Positions 5,976 to 6,597 of a stretch of 6,597 bases of DNA are shown here, one piece after another. Each line of letters starts with the position of its first letter. The stretch's first letter is position 1. Source of the stretch: an uncultured Spirochaetales bacterium (GTDB lineage Bacteria > Spirochaetota > Spirochaetia > Sphaerochaetales > Sphaerochaetaceae); the NCBI GenBank assembly GCA_934276485.1, contig CAKQTE010000013.1, positions 1 through 6,597 of the forward strand. The letters run 5' to 3'. Made by a program: the position numbers and the translations under genes. Under the pieces are notes generated by a model. It did no database searches. It was not told the origin of the DNA and was given only the letters and a program-made list of their open reading frames with translations.

Positions 5976-6004
5976 TTGCACTTAAGCATGTAATTTGGTA
6001 TACT
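5976..6004 (+). promoter_or_regulatory. Extended -10 promoter of the transposase
   Basis: TGGTATACT (5996-6004) is an extended -10; TTGCAC (5976-5981) lies 17 bases upstream of the hexamer and keeps the key TTG of the -35. The predicted transcript starts near 6011, inside the leader inverted repeat. Confidence 0.55.
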
Positions 6005-6032
6005 GTTATTAGAAAATATATATTCTAATAAC
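6005..6032 (+). repeat. Inverted repeat in the transposase leader
   Basis: GTTATTAGAA (6005-6014) and TTCTAATAAC (6023-6032) are perfect 10-bp arms around an 8-base spacer. It sits between the -10 and the ribosome binding site AGAGG (6033-6037). A transcript read in from outside would form the full hairpin right against the binding site, whereas one starting near 6011 would contain only part of the left arm. It could limit transposase made from impinging transcription, or be an operator. Confidence 0.7.
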
Positions 6033-6041
6033 AGAGGCTTT

Positions 6042-6597
6042 ATGTACATCGCTTATGACATCAAGAATGGAATCGAATACGCTAAGATCTGTACAGGTAA
6101 ACGCATTAACGGTAAGGTTAAGACTTCTCAAAAATCATTAGGCAGAGTCATCGATAAAGAAAAAGGTATTTATCACAACCGTAAAAAAGGTTTCTTCACC
6201 TATGATGTTTCAACAGATACCTATGCTGATATCGACAATTCGGACTTGCCTCCACTCAACAGAAAAAACAGTAAAGAAAAGTTAATCCTGGACTTTGGCG
6301 ATGCCTGGTTTATTGACTGGTTCATTAAAGATATCGGGCTTAGTGAACCACTAAAGAAACTAGCATATGGTAACAGTGATACAGTAAAGGCTATGGTAAT
6401 GTTTTATGTGCTCTCTACCATGGCGAACTGCCATGCCCAGGAATGGTATGACGGCAGCTATGCTAGCATACTTTACCCAAAAGCAAATCTCACAAGCCAG
6501 AGGATAAGCGACATGCTTGAGGCAATTGGCGATGAAGAGTCATATAGAGCCTTCTTTGCCTCTTATCTTAAAGATTTTGTTGCCCAAAAGGAAGGTG
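6042..6597 (+). CDS. IS1634-like (IS4-superfamily) transposase, N-terminal 185 aa, cut by window end
   Basis: Opens at ATG 6042, four bases after AGAGG, and stays open for 185 codons to the window edge; by my recall of the family, whole members are roughly 500-600 aa, so most is missing. Seen: an N-terminal beta-rich segment (MYIAYDIKNGIEYAKI...), SQKSLGRVIDKEKG (29-42) like the 'LG-I-KE-G' signature of COG5421 transposases, a helical middle, and LTSQRISDML (150-159) followed by AFFASYL, which I recognise from the segment just before the catalytic DDE core of IS1634-type enzymes. The first catalytic Asp would fall beyond the window, so activity cannot be judged. Codon choice leans more to C-ending codons (ATC, AAC, GAC, TAC) than in the neighbouring genes, consistent with recent arrival. 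The left end of the element is not identified. Confidence 0.75.
   Translation, partial: MYIAYDIKNGIEYAKICTGKRINGKVKTSQKSLGRVIDKEKGIYHNRKKGFFTYDVSTDTYADIDNSDLPPLNRKNSKEKLILDFGDAWFIDWFIKDIGLSEPLKKLAYGNSDTVKAMVMFYVLSTMANCHAQEWYDGSYASILYPKANLTSQRISDMLEAIGDEESYRAFFASYLKDFVAQKEG

Overview
The window is AT-rich bacterial DNA. Strong Shine-Dalgarno sites precede several genes, sigma-70-type promoters are visible, and the protein families are ones multiplied in anaerobic gut Bacillota. A Bacillota host of the Erysipelotrichia or Lachnospirales type is my inference; there is no rRNA or marker gene to fix it.

Layout: 1-286 has no gene and carries two hairpins, the second being the likely terminator of the first gene. 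Three genes lie on the minus strand: an NADPH-type aldo/keto reductase (287-1162); 22 bases upstream of it, an AAA ATPase with a C-terminal nuclease-like tail of the DUF234 type (1185-2573); then a Fic/AMPylase protein with DUF4172 N-terminus, internal inhibitory motif and C-terminal winged helix (2854-3933). Diverging from fic on the plus strand is a second AAA ATPase, of the AAA_14/DUF4143 type, also with a nuclease-like tail (4259-5530). A gene-free stretch of about 510 bases (5531-6041) holds a bidirectional terminator-like hairpin, a hairpin typical of an IS200/IS605 right end or omega-RNA scaffold, a structured segment closed by a rho-independent terminator, and the promoter and leader of an IS1634-like transposase cut off by the window end (6042-6597).

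Taken together this looks like an accessory region: two unrelated mobile-element traces sit beside three signalling or NTPase genes of kinds that recur as scattered multicopy modules. I see no proof that the three act as one system; they do not share an operon, except that the reductase probably rides on the DUF234-type ATPase transcript.

The most notable content is non-coding. A 118-bp element containing a 12-bp-arm palindrome occurs twice without any indel, once upstream of fic and once upstream of the DUF234-type ATPase. A separate array of 23-bp tandem repeats overlaps the promoter of the DUF4143-type ATPase and is bounded exactly by 10-bp direct repeats. The spacing of the palindrome arms is also 23 bp. 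These look like dedicated control elements for each module.
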